IMG/VR virus record: IMGVR_UViG_3300011116_001022
Span: 1-29,765 of that record
Reading direction: 5' to 3' (one strand)
DNA length: 29,765 nucleotides
DNA from: a virus
Shown: positions 1 to 6,729 of the stretch, piece after piece
Numbering within the stretch: position 1 is the first letter of the stretch
Layout: each line of letters begins with the position of its first letter
Made by a program: the position numbers and the translations under genes
The notes under the pieces: generated by a model
Database searches by the model: none
What the model saw: the letters and a program-made list of their open reading frames with translations, nothing else
Told to the model about the DNA's origin: nothing

Positions 1-39
1 GCTTCGCGATACGTACTAACACGGAGAGGATGCCGAAAG

Positions 40-372
40 ATGAAGCTGCCACGTCGTAGCAAAGTAACCGGCAGGTTTTTGAAGGGTGCTGGTACACGAT
101 CCACGATGCGCCGGAATCCTATCCGCCCTAGCAACGAGTGGATTGCAGACGGCCTGTTATATCGCAGGGAAAGTGGCAAGAACCTTGCGAGCAGCATTCC
201 CAATATTCAGCGGCTTAAAGACGAAATCCGTAAACTCGAAACCCGAAGGACTGATGTACGGAGATTCGACAAAGGAACGCCGATTCAACTCCGCAAATAT
301 AAGATATTGTCCGCTCGCATTGAACAACTTACAAATCAATTGTTCGAAGCACAGAATAAGCGGTTTCGGTGA
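40..372 (+). CDS. Small basic RRNP-motif protein, paralogue of the next gene
   Basis: The product is 110 residues with no recognised family. The N-terminus is strongly basic: RSKVTGRFLK at about residues 6-15, then an MRRNP motif at about 23-28. The next gene has the same arrangement, so the two are a tandem duplication whose C-terminal parts have diverged. The rest is charged and helical (about residues 50-105) with coiled-coil character and no membrane segment. The ATG start follows GGAGAGG about 10 bases upstream. If the molecule is circular, the gene follows directly on the 36-residue protein that spans the ends. A virion or membrane-assembly role is inferred only from the RRNP motif and the late-gene context. 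Confidence 0.8.
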   Translation: MKLPRRSKVTGRFLKGAGTRSTMRRNPIRPSNEWIADGLLYRRESGKNLASSIPNIQRLKDEIRKLETRRTDVRRFDKGTPIQLRKYKILSARIEQLTNQLFEAQNKRFR

Positions 373-386
373 AAGGGGTATCAATC

Positions 387-710
387 ATGGTAATGCCAAA
401 GCGATCAAAGGTAACTGGTAGGTTTTTGAAGTCTGCCAGTCGCTCATCAAGTTTGCGACGCAATCCAACTCGACAAGCACTACAAGATCAACGGCAGGCT
501 TTGTTCGGCAAACTTTACGACCTTCACATGACAACCCAAGATAATGGATACACGCCAGTCCAAGCAGCTAAGAGACGCCGTTTGCGCCAGCAGCTTCAAA
601 GTGTTGAACGCAAAATAGGTCTTTCCAGCGGAGAAGACATGGACAATTTGTCTCGCAGCACACGCGCTGGACAGTATATTCACAAGAAGCGTTATGGCTA
701 TTTCCCCTAG
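387..710 (+). CDS. Small basic RRNP-motif protein, second copy
   Basis: The product is 107 residues and of unknown function. It begins MVMPKRSKVTGRFLK and has LRRNP at about residue 26, matching the preceding gene's N-terminus almost residue for residue. The C-terminal helical part differs. The frame also opens at a GTG at 369, but the ATG at 387 has GAAAGGGG eight bases upstream and aligns with the paralogue's start, so I chose it. The region after the motif is rich in Gln, Arg and Leu and probably alpha-helical; there is no transmembrane segment. A basic nucleic-acid-contacting or membrane-surface protein of the virion is possible but not shown. Confidence 0.8.
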   Translation: MVMPKRSKVTGRFLKSASRSSSLRRNPTRQALQDQRQALFGKLYDLHMTTQDNGYTPVQAAKRRRLRQQLQSVERKIGLSSGEDMDNLSRSTRAGQYIHKKRYGYFP

Positions 711-728
711 CCACTAAGGAGAACTACT

Positions 729-1025
729 TTGCATTATCCGGGATGCACTCGGGCGCACAGACACGGAGCCGCCGGTACTAAAGTCCGGCGCAATCCGTAC
801 AGCTTGCCGAAAGCAAAACGAGCCTACGCGAACTTGCAGCGAGCGAATGCCGCAATGGCACGGAATCTGGCTGCCTTAAAGCGCGTCGGTCAGTCACCAG
901 ACGGTGCAGCGCGAACTAAAGCAATTCAACGCTTGATCAATGAAAACGTTTCTATTGACCAGCGACAGCGCAAGTACCGCAATGATTATGAAAATTATCG
1001 CGGTGAACCAATTGGCAATTATTGA
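729..1025 (+). CDS. Small basic RRNP-motif helical protein
   Basis: The product is 98 residues, starting at a TTG with a perfect AAGGAG seven bases upstream. A short His-rich basic N-terminus leads to KVRRNP at about residues 18-23. A long Ala/Arg/Gln-rich helix follows (about 28-90), likely a coiled coil. It shares the basic-RNP layout with the two genes before it but not their RSKVTGRFLK element. No known domain is recognised. It ends four bases before the next gene's ATG, indicating one transcript. The function is unknown; co-expression with other RRNP proteins suggests a role in particle assembly. Confidence 0.75.
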   Translation: MHYPGCTRAHRHGAAGTKVRRNPYSLPKAKRAYANLQRANAAMARNLAALKRVGQSPDGAARTKAIQRLINENVSIDQRQRKYRNDYENYRGEPIGNY

Positions 1026-1027
1026 TC

Positions 1028-1354
1028 ATGGCAACAGTGGTACCTAATTGGATTCGTGCGAATGCGACGCGCGGACTCCTGTGGTACCACGCAGGGAAAG
1101 CTGGCGCAGGAGTGACGGCACAAACCATCCACGAAGCCGCCTTAATGGCTGCTGGATTTGTCAGCCAAGACAAAGCGCGTCGAATGGTCGGTTGGTTCGC
1201 ACGTCACATGGTCGATCTAGACGCGCCATCTGCCAAAGCAGGAGCGATGGGATTCCCCTCACATGGAGCCGTGGCACATGCCTTGTGGGGCGGTGGTTCA
1301 AGGACAACTTCAGTACGAGCGGCCGCATGGGCGGCTAGGCACGCAAGGAGATAG
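1028..1354 (+). CDS. Stand-alone phage structural domain with ALWGG motif
   Basis: The product is about 109 residues. The layout N-x-x-RG-x3-W, then G-K-x-G, a run of helix, VSxDKxRRM, WFARH, GFPS and ALWGG matches a small domain that I know from tailed-phage head-maturation protease or structural polyproteins, where it reads roughly ANARRGL-W...ARD-A-G...RM..FF-RH...GYPS-GRIAWALWGGD. Here it stands alone. The ATG at 1028 follows a TTG at 1022; neither has a strong Shine-Dalgarno site, so translation is probably coupled to the preceding stop at 1023-1025. It precedes a virion-type peptidase. The family assignment rests on motif memory only, and the biochemical role of the domain is not established. 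Confidence 0.65.
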   Translation: MATVVPNWIRANATRGLLWYHAGKAGAGVTAQTIHEAALMAAGFVSQDKARRMVGWFARHMVDLDAPSAKAGAMGFPSHGAVAHALWGGGSRTTSVRAAAWAARHARR

Positions 1355-1360
1355 CAACAA

Positions 1361-2011
1361 GTGGTCACTCCGGCAGCGAGTTTTCCGCTACCAGAACGAC
1401 AGCGAGTCACTGCACATTATGACGGTGCCCTAGCGACTGATCTACCGGCCGCTCTTGGAACTCCGTGGCTCGCTGTTTTCGATGGCACGACTCGTCCGTA
1501 TTTTTCGGGAACTGCCGGAAATGCGTTGTATCTGTTATCGACAGATGGCACGACAACAGCGTATTACGGTCATGGATCAGACGCACCGGATGTTCGGGTA
1601 ATCGGAGAAGTGGTTGCTGGTCAACAAATTGGCGCAGTCGGAATGACCGGCTACACAACGGGGCCGCACCTACACTTTGCCGTTACCGAAGACCGAGTTG
1701 TAACAACGGCCGGTGGAGGCACACTTGATCCGGCCCAATGGCTTGCCGACAGTGCGCCCGTAATCATTCAGCCAATTCAAGAACCAGTGCTTACGGCACC
1801 TGCACCGCCGCTGATGCTGCCGACTTTGCCACCAGCACCGCCAACCACAGCCATGCCGCCAACAACAGCCGTCCCGCCAACAACAGCCGTTCCGCCAACA
1901 ACAGCCGTCCCGCCAGTTGTGCCAGTAACTGCACCAGCAATTGAGACATCATCAGTCGCACTTGGTGTAGGCATTGGTGCACTTTTCCTGTTAGCGTTGT
2001 TAGAAGATTGA
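1361..2011 (+). CDS. Membrane-anchored M23-type peptidoglycan endopeptidase
   Basis: The product is 216 residues. Residues about 18-130 form a LytM/M23 zinc peptidase: a degenerate first ligand region (HYDG...TDLPA), LGTPW-AVFDG, YYGHGSD, and the diagnostic GPHLHFAV. A linker of four PPTTAV-type repeats follows, then a C-terminal transmembrane helix ending in LLALLED. Such enzymes cut peptide cross-links of peptidoglycan. The C-terminal anchor and late-gene position suggest a virion enzyme used during entry, distinct from the minus-strand endolysin. The GTG start has AAGGAG ten bases upstream. The first zinc ligand is displaced from the usual HxxxD spacing, so activity is likely but not certain. 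Confidence 0.85.
   Translation: MVTPAASFPLPERQRVTAHYDGALATDLPAALGTPWLAVFDGTTRPYFSGTAGNALYLLSTDGTTTAYYGHGSDAPDVRVIGEVVAGQQIGAVGMTGYTTGPHLHFAVTEDRVVTTAGGGTLDPAQWLADSAPVIIQPIQEPVLTAPAPPLMLPTLPPAPPTTAMPPTTAVPPTTAVPPTTAVPPVVPVTAPAIETSSVALGVGIGALFLLALLED
1838..1909 (+). repeat. Four 18-bp tandem repeats encoding PPTTA(V/M)
   Basis: Four consecutive 18-base units (core CCGCCAACAACAGCCGTY) encode the proline-threonine linker between the M23 domain and the membrane helix. The last three units are nearly identical and the first is diverged, indicating recent expansion by slippage. Confidence 0.9.
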
Positions 2012-2026
2012 ACACGGAGTGATACG

Positions 2027-2407
2027 TTGAATAACTCAGTACTTGTTGCCATTGCCGCTATTGGTGGCTTGTGGTGGTTCTCGAAAAGACCCAATCGTAA
2101 TCCACGACCTAAACGATACCGTCGAAACCCGTTTGACCGATACGAACAAGCCGATCAAAGCCTAACAACGATGGATAAAGATAACTATTATCATGGTGTT
2201 CTAAGCGAAAAGCTCGGTCAGTTACTAGAGATTCACGAAGACCTTGGTTACCCATACCCAGACCCTGCTGACAGAAAGAAATACGCTCCTAAGATGAAAG
2301 AACTGCAAGCAGATATTGCAGAACTGAAGACGTTGGTACGTCCCGATTGGTTCAAAAGCTCTATGAAGGATTACAACAGCGAGCTTCGATTCATCAAGGG
2401 TGATTAG
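2027..2407 (+). CDS. N-terminally anchored protein with double RNP motif
   Basis: The product is 126 residues. An N-terminal transmembrane helix (about residues 4-19, containing AIGGLWWFSK) is followed at once by RNRNP-like residues and then YRRNP, so the basic-RNP motif occurs twice within about 14 residues. The remainder is a soluble helical domain. The helix and motif closely match the gene at 29303 (MNNSV...AIGGLWWFSK.PNRNP), so the two are paralogues. The TTG start has ACGGAG seven bases upstream. It is the last gene of the plus-strand block before a strong hairpin. The predicted topology has the short N-terminus across the membrane and the basic motif at the inner face. The function is unknown. 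Confidence 0.8.
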   Translation: MNNSVLVAIAAIGGLWWFSKRPNRNPRPKRYRRNPFDRYEQADQSLTTMDKDNYYHGVLSEKLGQLLEIHEDLGYPYPDPADRKKYAPKMKELQADIAELKTLVRPDWFKSSMKDYNSELRFIKGD

Positions 2408-2430
2408 ACTAGTTCCAGACTGCAAACAAA

Positions 2431-2462
2431 AACTCCCTGCATGGAAACCCATGCAGGGAGTT
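2431..2462. terminator. Convergent terminator hairpin
   Basis: A perfect 14-bp stem (AACTCCCTGCATGG pairing with CCATGCAGGGAGTT) has a four-base loop. On the minus strand it is followed by TTTTTG, a good intrinsic terminator; on the plus strand the T-run is poor. It lies between the converging plus late block and the minus early block and probably serves both. Confidence 0.9.
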
Positions 2463-2485
2463 AGAGGGTTTGTGCGGACTGTTGA

Positions 2486-2758
2486 TTAGTTGCGTGGGAT
2501 TTGGCGCGTGTACTCGTTTATGCGATCAATGCTGCCTTGGCGGTATTCAGACTGAAGCCCAGCTTCCACAATCAATTTTCCGAACGCAGTGTGAACGCGA
2601 ACCGCTTCGGCGTACAACGAGAAGTTAACTGCAAACTCGCAAGTGTCGCCGGTATTGAGCGCGTTTAGCGCGTCGTTCATTGCCCACTCCGCGTCAAGAG
2701 CGCGGGTGACCAGATCATGCGTGCCGCCAAACAACAGATCGGACTGAATATAGTTCAT
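2486..2758 (-). CDS. Small hypothetical protein, last early gene
   Basis: The product is 90 residues, acidic and helical, with no family recognised. The frame extends further upstream, but the ATG at 2758 has AAGGGG six bases away and lies downstream of a promoter-like element at 2779-2807, so the longer form is rejected. Residues about 15-75 look like two or three amphipathic helices. It has its own promoter sharing an 18-bp block with the promoter of the gene at 7617, so the two genes may be expressed together early in infection. It ends before the convergent terminator. Confidence 0.7.
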   Translation of the reverse strand: MNYIQSDLLFGGTHDLVTRALDAEWAMNDALNALNTGDTCEFAVNFSLYAEAVRVHTAFGKLIVEAGLQSEYRQGSIDRINEYTRQIPRN

Positions 2759-2778
2759 CGGAAGCCCCTTTCCCGCCG

Positions 2779-2807
2779 ATTGTAGCACGTCTGCCATTTG
2801 ACTGCAA
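2779..2807 (-). promoter_or_regulatory. Extended -10 promoter with shared 18-bp block
   Basis: On the minus strand there is TGC-TACAAT (extended -10) with TTGCAG 17 bp upstream. Bases 2781-2798 (AATGGCAGACGTGCTACA on the minus strand) recur exactly at 7665-7682, upstream of another early gene. The element fits a sigma-70 promoter or an overlapping operator. The transcription start would be about 15 bases before the ribosome binding site of the 2758 gene. Confidence 0.65.
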
Positions 2808-2836
2808 GTCTGCCTGTCTCGGTCAGCGGCGCGGCT

Positions 2837-3097
2837 TTACGGTGCACCAATACCGATTGTGGAGCTTCGCGCAACTTCATCCACTTGTAGTCCAGCTCGT
2901 GCCATTTCCGCTCGAAGTTCAGCTTCGCTGGCTGCGACCCACATTGCAAAATGTTGGGTGCGAAGGAACAACACAAAACAGACCCAATCTTCAGCGTCCG
3001 TTGTCTCTTGCGGAGCAACGATCCAAAATCGAATAGGATGTTGTTCAACGCGTCCTATCCCATATTCCAGAGTCTGTACCAACAACCAGTCGTTCAT
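2837..3097 (-). CDS. Small hypothetical protein coupled to sigma factor
   Basis: The product is 86 residues with no family recognised. The chosen ATG at 3097 overlaps the sigma-factor stop as ATGA and has GGGAG eight to nine bases upstream. An in-frame ATG at 3115 has a weaker site and would overlap the sigma gene more. The protein has alternating hydrophobic and aromatic segments (IRFWIVAP, WVCFVLFLRT) consistent with a small alpha/beta fold, then an Ala/Glu-rich helix. Tight coupling makes a partner or modulator of the sigma factor, such as an anti-sigma function, possible, but nothing in the sequence shows this. Confidence 0.7.
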   Translation of the reverse strand: MNDWLLVQTLEYGIGRVEQHPIRFWIVAPQETTDAEDWVCFVLFLRTQHFAMWVAASEAELRAEMARAGLQVDEVARSSTIGIGAP

Positions 3098-3678
3098 AAA
3101 GGAGTCTCCCGCCATTCCGAAGTTAACTCAAGCAATCGTTGTCGTGCTCTGAACACTCGTGCTTTAACAGCACTGTGGGTCTGTCCGAGGGTTCCTGAAG
3201 CGTACAAAGTCGGGAAATCAGTATCTCCCTCCGCCAGTTCCACCAGTACTTGTCCATTGGCTATTGTGTAGGCTAGTTGTCTCGTTGCACGCCATGCCAA
3301 TCGGCTTAACACCTCTCGCTCCACCTCTTGCGGGTCAGCGTGTTCATAGTCCCGCTCGGGAAGGATCGTTTCCATGCGAACACACGTTTCATGCCGCATT
3401 TGATCCCGTATCAAGTTGTGAGCGCAAACGGTCATCCACGCCACCAGCTTGTGTGCGTTCTCAAAGCTTAGAAACTGCCATTGCTGAAACGCTCGAAGCA
3501 ACACTTTTTGGGTGATATCGTCCGCGTCTACCGTTGGCGTGAACTGCGCCCACCGATGCACGACCGCTCCTCGAACAATATGGAGACATGCGGGCAACAC
3601 ATCGTCAAACCTTGGGCGGGTACCTTGTTGTTGGCAAATCTCGTGTAAACGAGCCATTTGCGTCTCAAGATTTGTCAT
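3094..3678 (-). CDS. ECF-type RNA polymerase sigma factor
   Basis: The product is 194 residues, the usual size for an extracytoplasmic-function sigma factor. Region 2 is clear: DADDITQKVLLRAF, then LVAWMTVCAHNLIRDQMR, matching the conserved DAEDLVQ...WL..IA.N...D..R pattern that binds the -10 element and core polymerase. Region 4 shows GTLGQTHSAVKARVFRARQRLLEL, the helix-turn-helix that reads the -35 element. The ATG at 3678 overlaps the nuclease stop as ATGA; a GTG at 3723 would add 15 residues. It sits at the end of the replication operon. A virus-encoded sigma would redirect host polymerase, perhaps to late genes; the target promoters are not identifiable here. Confidence 0.85.
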   Translation of the reverse strand: MTNLETQMARLHEICQQQGTRPRFDDVLPACLHIVRGAVVHRWAQFTPTVDADDITQKVLLRAFQQWQFLSFENAHKLVAWMTVCAHNLIRDQMRHETCVRMETILPERDYEHADPQEVEREVLSRLAWRATRQLAYTIANGQVLVELAEGDTDFPTLYASGTLGQTHSAVKARVFRARQRLLELTSEWRETPL

Positions 3679-4397
3679 CGGCGCAATCGGTCGGATTGGA
3701 ATGAACTGGCGAAACTTTCCCACGGATTCACGACCTCGGTTGTACGTCCCGAACCATCGCTACCAGTGAGTTTCGCGCCAGCACCTTTTCGCTGCTTTGC
3801 CCCATATAGACGATGCGACAACGCTTCCGCAAAAAGCGTCACCCAATCAACATCCGCCAAATCCCGCACAACCGTCCACCCATCTAATGGAGTCCCTGTT
3901 AACGAAGAAAGCACGGGAACTACGTAGAAGTTTTCTTTCTCCGTAGGATACGGAGCAATGAACAATGTTTTTACACGCGACAGCAGCGAGACGAAATATC
4001 GCGACTCGTCCTCTGCGTACGGTGTTCCGAACGCTTTAACAACGATAATTATTGGCACTCCTGCACGATCCAACGCCACATATTCATCGTAACTCCATCG
4101 GTCAATACCAATTAACCAATAGTTGCGTTTTTTCAGTTTCCACATACCAGAGGGTTTTGTTTTTGCTTCTATTCCAATCACAATATTGGAAACAAACGCA
4201 AACATATCTGGTGCCAAATACTCCGCATCGTCAATCATGACAACTGGTGTTTTGTTGTTGTCAATGATATAGCCACATGTCACATTATTTTCGGCAATGC
4301 TTTTGACAAGCTCGACTATCAACGCATCATGAGTCATATTCTTGGCTTGCCAAGAATCATGACGCTTAACCAAAGCTGGTTTGCTGTTAGTACTCAT
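3675..4397 (-). CDS. PD-(D/E)XK-family nuclease, putative
   Basis: The product is 240 residues. The core APDMFAFVSNIVIGIEAKTK (about residues 62-81) followed by a GMWKLKKRNYWLIGID strand-helix segment and GVPIIIVV fits the PD-(D/E)XK fold, with D in PDM and E-x-K in IEAKTK as metal and catalytic residues. This fold includes Holliday-junction resolvases and phage exonucleases. The C-terminal 60 residues are a low-complexity basic and Gly/Ser tail. The ATG at 4397 overlaps the preceding stop as ATGA and has GAAGG upstream. Close linkage to a RecT-like annealing protein suggests a recombination exonuclease or a resolvase; the sequence does not decide which. Confidence 0.7.
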   Translation of the reverse strand: MSTNSKPALVKRHDSWQAKNMTHDALIVELVKSIAENNVTCGYIIDNNKTPVVMIDDAEYLAPDMFAFVSNIVIGIEAKTKPSGMWKLKKRNYWLIGIDRWSYDEYVALDRAGVPIIIVVKAFGTPYAEDESRYFVSLLSRVKTLFIAPYPTEKENFYVVPVLSSLTGTPLDGWTVVRDLADVDWVTLFAEALSHRLYGAKQRKGAGAKLTGSDGSGRTTEVVNPWESFASSFQSDRLRR

Positions 4398-4897
4398 TTG
4401 TGACCTTCAACGCAATGACTAAGACGCGCAGTGAGCGCGACTTCCAATGTCGCGCGTACATCCATTGTTCGTAATTCCGCGTCAATTTCGTTCGTAGTTG
4501 GATTGATAATTCCACGACTGATTAAACGTCCGCGAGCACTACCACGATCCCACACGCCTGTCTCGATTGCACGGGCCATCGGAGAGTCCGTCTTCGGATT
4601 TCTAAACGTCGCAAGGAGTCTCGATGCATCGACAATTTGTTCGGGCGTTTTCGGCTTAAGTGCTACGCACCAATCCAAAAACTCCGCAGGGGTAGGAAAC
4701 CATTTGCATTCGGCGAACACTCGATCCGAAACAACGGTCAGGAGTTCCACTGTGATCCATTCACGAGCCTGAACCACTCCCCAATATGCGCGAAGAATCG
4801 CTTCTTGATCCGTCACCGTCGTATTGCGTTGGCTTAAAACGCTCCCCCAAAGCGCGAGCAAATCCACTACGTCCGCCAGCTTCACCGCTGTACTCAC
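4394..4897 (-). CDS. Candidate replicative helicase loader
   Basis: The product is about 167 residues from the GTG at 4897, which has AAAGGG nine bases upstream. The frame opens at a TTG at 5008, giving up to 204 residues. The N-terminal half is helical; a KWFPTPAEFLDWC segment at about residues 65-77 resembles the FPTPAE motif common in G39P-like or lambda-P-like helicase loaders, which bring the host or phage helicase to the origin. Its place directly after a DnaD-like initiator supports this. The gene overlaps the DnaD-like frame by 137 to 248 bases. The similarity is short, so confidence in the function is moderate. Confidence 0.6.
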   Translation of the reverse strand: MSTAVKLADVVDLLALWGSVLSQRNTTVTDQEAILRAYWGVVQAREWITVELLTVVSDRVFAECKWFPTPAEFLDWCVALKPKTPEQIVDASRLLATFRNPKTDSPMARAIETGVWDRGSARGRLISRGIINPTTNEIDAELRTMDVRATLEVALTARLSHCVEGHK

Positions 4898-5702
4898 TGC
4901 CAAGTACCCTTTCGAGACGACTTCCGACTGCACGCATACCACCGACAGACTCAGTTCTTGTTGGTTGCCGTCCACTGGCAGCAGGTATCCCGTTGGCAAA
5001 CCATTCAAGCACGCCGCTAACGTTGCGGGGGTTATATCCCCGCAACCTCCATTGCCCGGCGCATTCGCGGAAATGCTCCAAGTCGCGAACAGAAGGGTTC
5101 GGTACCGCGTCTAGGATTGCCTGTCTCACGCTGGCTGTGGGATTAACGCCAAGGAGTTCACGAACGATTCGTATAGCGGGATTTACTTCGGAGTCCTTTG
5201 ATGCGCGTGCATTGCCAGCTTTCGCAACAATGACCGGCGGCAACGCTGTCACTTCTGGCGTCTGCGTTCCAGTCGGTGGCAGCACTGTGGCGGCACTGTG
5301 GCTCTCTGGTGCTACCACGGTTCGCGCACGGTATTCTCGCATGCGTGCCGCTTTGGATAACAATCGCACCACACCTGCGCCACTGTGTTCCGCCCAATCG
5401 TGAACCGTCTTGCCGTGTTCGCCAACGTCAATCCATCCAGCCATTACCAGAGCGTCAAACAGTTGGCCGGGTTCCCCCGGCCATTTGATCCTACGCTCAA
5501 TTTGAATTGGTGTAAATCGCGATAAGTCCCCAACATCTTGAGACTCCTTTGTCGCGTTCGCGGCAAACCACCACAACAAATGCAAGTGGCCGACCACTTG
5601 TGCGTAGGAGATTTGGAGAGCTTCGGCAACCAAATCCACCTTCCAGTGATCGGCTAACTCGGTGGCCGATTGCACGTACTTCACGTGAGTTGGCACGCTC
5701 AC
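4761..5702 (-). CDS. DnaD-like replication initiation protein
   Basis: The product is 313 residues. The N-terminal 110 residues look like the winged-helix replisome-organiser domain of phage replication proteins: LLWWFAANATKE, FTPIQIERRIKWPGEPGQLFDAL, AGWID, then a basic helix REYRARTV. A Pro/Thr/Ala linker follows and then a helical domain (about 175-235, ending NVSGVLEWFANGI) reminiscent of the DnaD C-terminal part. The last 70 residues are low-complexity. The GTG start overlaps the upstream stop as TAGTG and has GAGG upstream. The linker DNA carries two iteron-like 11-bp repeats, as in phages whose origin lies inside the initiator gene. Confidence 0.7.
   Translation of the reverse strand: MSVPTHVKYVQSATELADHWKVDLVAEALQISYAQVVGHLHLLWWFAANATKESQDVGDLSRFTPIQIERRIKWPGEPGQLFDALVMAGWIDVGEHGKTVHDWAEHSGAGVVRLLSKAARMREYRARTVVAPESHSAATVLPPTGTQTPEVTALPPVIVAKAGNARASKDSEVNPAIRIVRELLGVNPTASVRQAILDAVPNPSVRDLEHFRECAGQWRLRGYNPRNVSGVLEWFANGIPAASGRQPTRTESVGGMRAVGSRLERVLGSEYSGEAGGRSGFARALGERFKPTQYDGDGSRSDSSRILGSGSGS
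5283..5302. repeat. Two iteron-like CACTGTGGC copies inside initiator gene
   Basis: CACTGTGGC occurs at 5283-5291 and 5294-5302, 11 bp apart. This is the same core and spacing as the five iterons at 10070-10124. The pair lies in the part encoding the linker of the DnaD-like protein, a common place for phage origins. It may be a second binding site for the same protein. Confidence 0.7.
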
Positions 5703-6430
5703 TAGAACGCCTCGTCCTCTTGTTGACGAATCTTGATGCGTTCCTCCAGACGTTCCGCAGCTTCGTAAATGTCGTGATTGGTGAGCGTTCGCAATTGTCT
5801 TAATTCCTCAAGATGTTTCGCGATATCCCCACTGGCAATTTGCAAAGAGCGTGCATGGTTGCGGACTTGTCGCCAACGTAGACGCGCCTCGTCATTCGCA
5901 ATCTTTTCAGCGTCTTCCGGCGGCACCAGCTCGATTGACGGCTTAGACGGAGCTGGCGGAGTGTTCGCGCCGCTTTGGTCAAATGCAGTCGCCATTTCGC
6001 CTTCATCCAACCAACCCAACCCGCAAAGAGCAAGGGTTACACGGCGTTTCGCCTTCGTCACAGCGTGCAACCGCGCGAACGCTGCCGCCTCCGAACTGAG
6101 ACCTTTTACGGTCACTATCCCGTAATCCTCGTCAGACCTACCATCAGGCATCAGGCCGCGCACGTGAACTACAGCGCAGTCTCCGTCGATTACATTGGAA
6201 ATAACATCAATGGAGATTTGATGAAGAGCACGCAACTGATCTGCCGCTGTCCGAGTGGCATACAAAACAAGTCGACCTTTCAAATAGACGTACTCGAAAG
6301 GACGGGTAATAGGATTAAGCCCAACATAAGCGCAGGCTTCGAGGTAATACCGTGCGCGTTGTTCGTCGGTCAGGCTTGCCAATGCGACCTTACCGGCAAC
6401 CTCGTTCATGATCGAGTCATTGAGTCCCAT
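5702..6430 (-). CDS. RecT-like single-strand DNA annealing protein
   Basis: The product is 242 residues. The segment YYLEACAYVGLNPITRPFEYVYLKG resembles the conserved C..lGLNP...piy.....G start of RecT/Bet-type annealing proteins, and RLVLYATRTAADQLRAL, DGRSDEDYGIVTVKGL and VTKAKRRVTLALCGLGWLDE continue the family pattern. Such proteins coat single strands and anneal homologous DNA for recombination-dependent replication. The C-terminal third is a charged helical region. The ATG at 6430 has AGGAAGG eight bases upstream; the frame also opens at the preceding TTG, which is unlikely. It starts inside the end of the XRE gene (14-base overlap) and leads the replication operon that includes a PD-(D/E)XK nuclease. 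Confidence 0.75.
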   Translation of the reverse strand: MGLNDSIMNEVAGKVALASLTDEQRARYYLEACAYVGLNPITRPFEYVYLKGRLVLYATRTAADQLRALHQISIDVISNVIDGDCAVVHVRGLMPDGRSDEDYGIVTVKGLSSEAAAFARLHAVTKAKRRVTLALCGLGWLDEGEMATAFDQSGANTPPAPSKPSIELVPPEDAEKIANDEARLRWRQVRNHARSLQIASGDIAKHLEELRQLRTLTNHDIYEAAERLEERIKIRQQEDEAF

Positions 6431-6665
6431 CAAAATAACCTTCCTGTGGCAACAAACTAACGTTAAGCGCGGTTTCCAATGCCTTGACCGTGCTTAGGTT
6501 CGCCCTGTCGTTTCCCGCCTCGATGCGACCGATAGTCCTCCACGATACGCCAGACATGGCTTGCAGTTGCTGCTGTGACCAGCGAACCTTCAGCCGAAAC
6601 ATCCGCAGACGTTCGCCATCAATCGTTCTGGGTCGTGCCTTCATACTCTTGGTCTTGCCGTTCAT
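6417..6665 (-). CDS. XRE-family helix-turn-helix regulator
   Basis: The product is 82 residues. Residues about 20-75 are a compact Cro/C1-type domain: LKVRWSQQQLQAMSGVSWRTIGRIE is the helix-turn-helix, followed by a STVKALETALNVSLL helix pair. The basic N-terminal 15 residues probably contact DNA. The ATG start has AAGGAG five bases upstream. It is the first gene after a terminator hairpin and overlaps the start of the annealing protein gene, so it is likely the promoter-proximal regulator of the replication operon. Its operator is not identified. Confidence 0.85.
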   Translation of the reverse strand: MNGKTKSMKARPRTIDGERLRMFRLKVRWSQQQLQAMSGVSWRTIGRIEAGNDRANLSTVKALETALNVSLLPQEGYFDGTQ

Positions 6666-6685
6666 GTACGCTCCTTGAATCTAAA

Positions 6686-6716
6686 ACGGGGCCAGATGCA
6701 AAACATCTGACCCCGT
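6686..6716 (-). terminator. Intrinsic terminator of the upstream early gene
   Basis: A 13-bp stem (6686-6698 with 6704-6716, including one G-U wobble in the minus-strand RNA) encloses a five-base loop and is followed on the minus strand by TTTTAG. It separates the gene ending at 6730 from the XRE-led replication operon. Confidence 0.8.
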
Positions 6717-6729
6717 ACAACGCGACTTC

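Noticed and set aside
4394-5008. A +1 frameshift joining initiator and loader
   Set aside because: The loader has its own AAAGGG-preceded GTG, and no clear slippery site was seen at the overlap.
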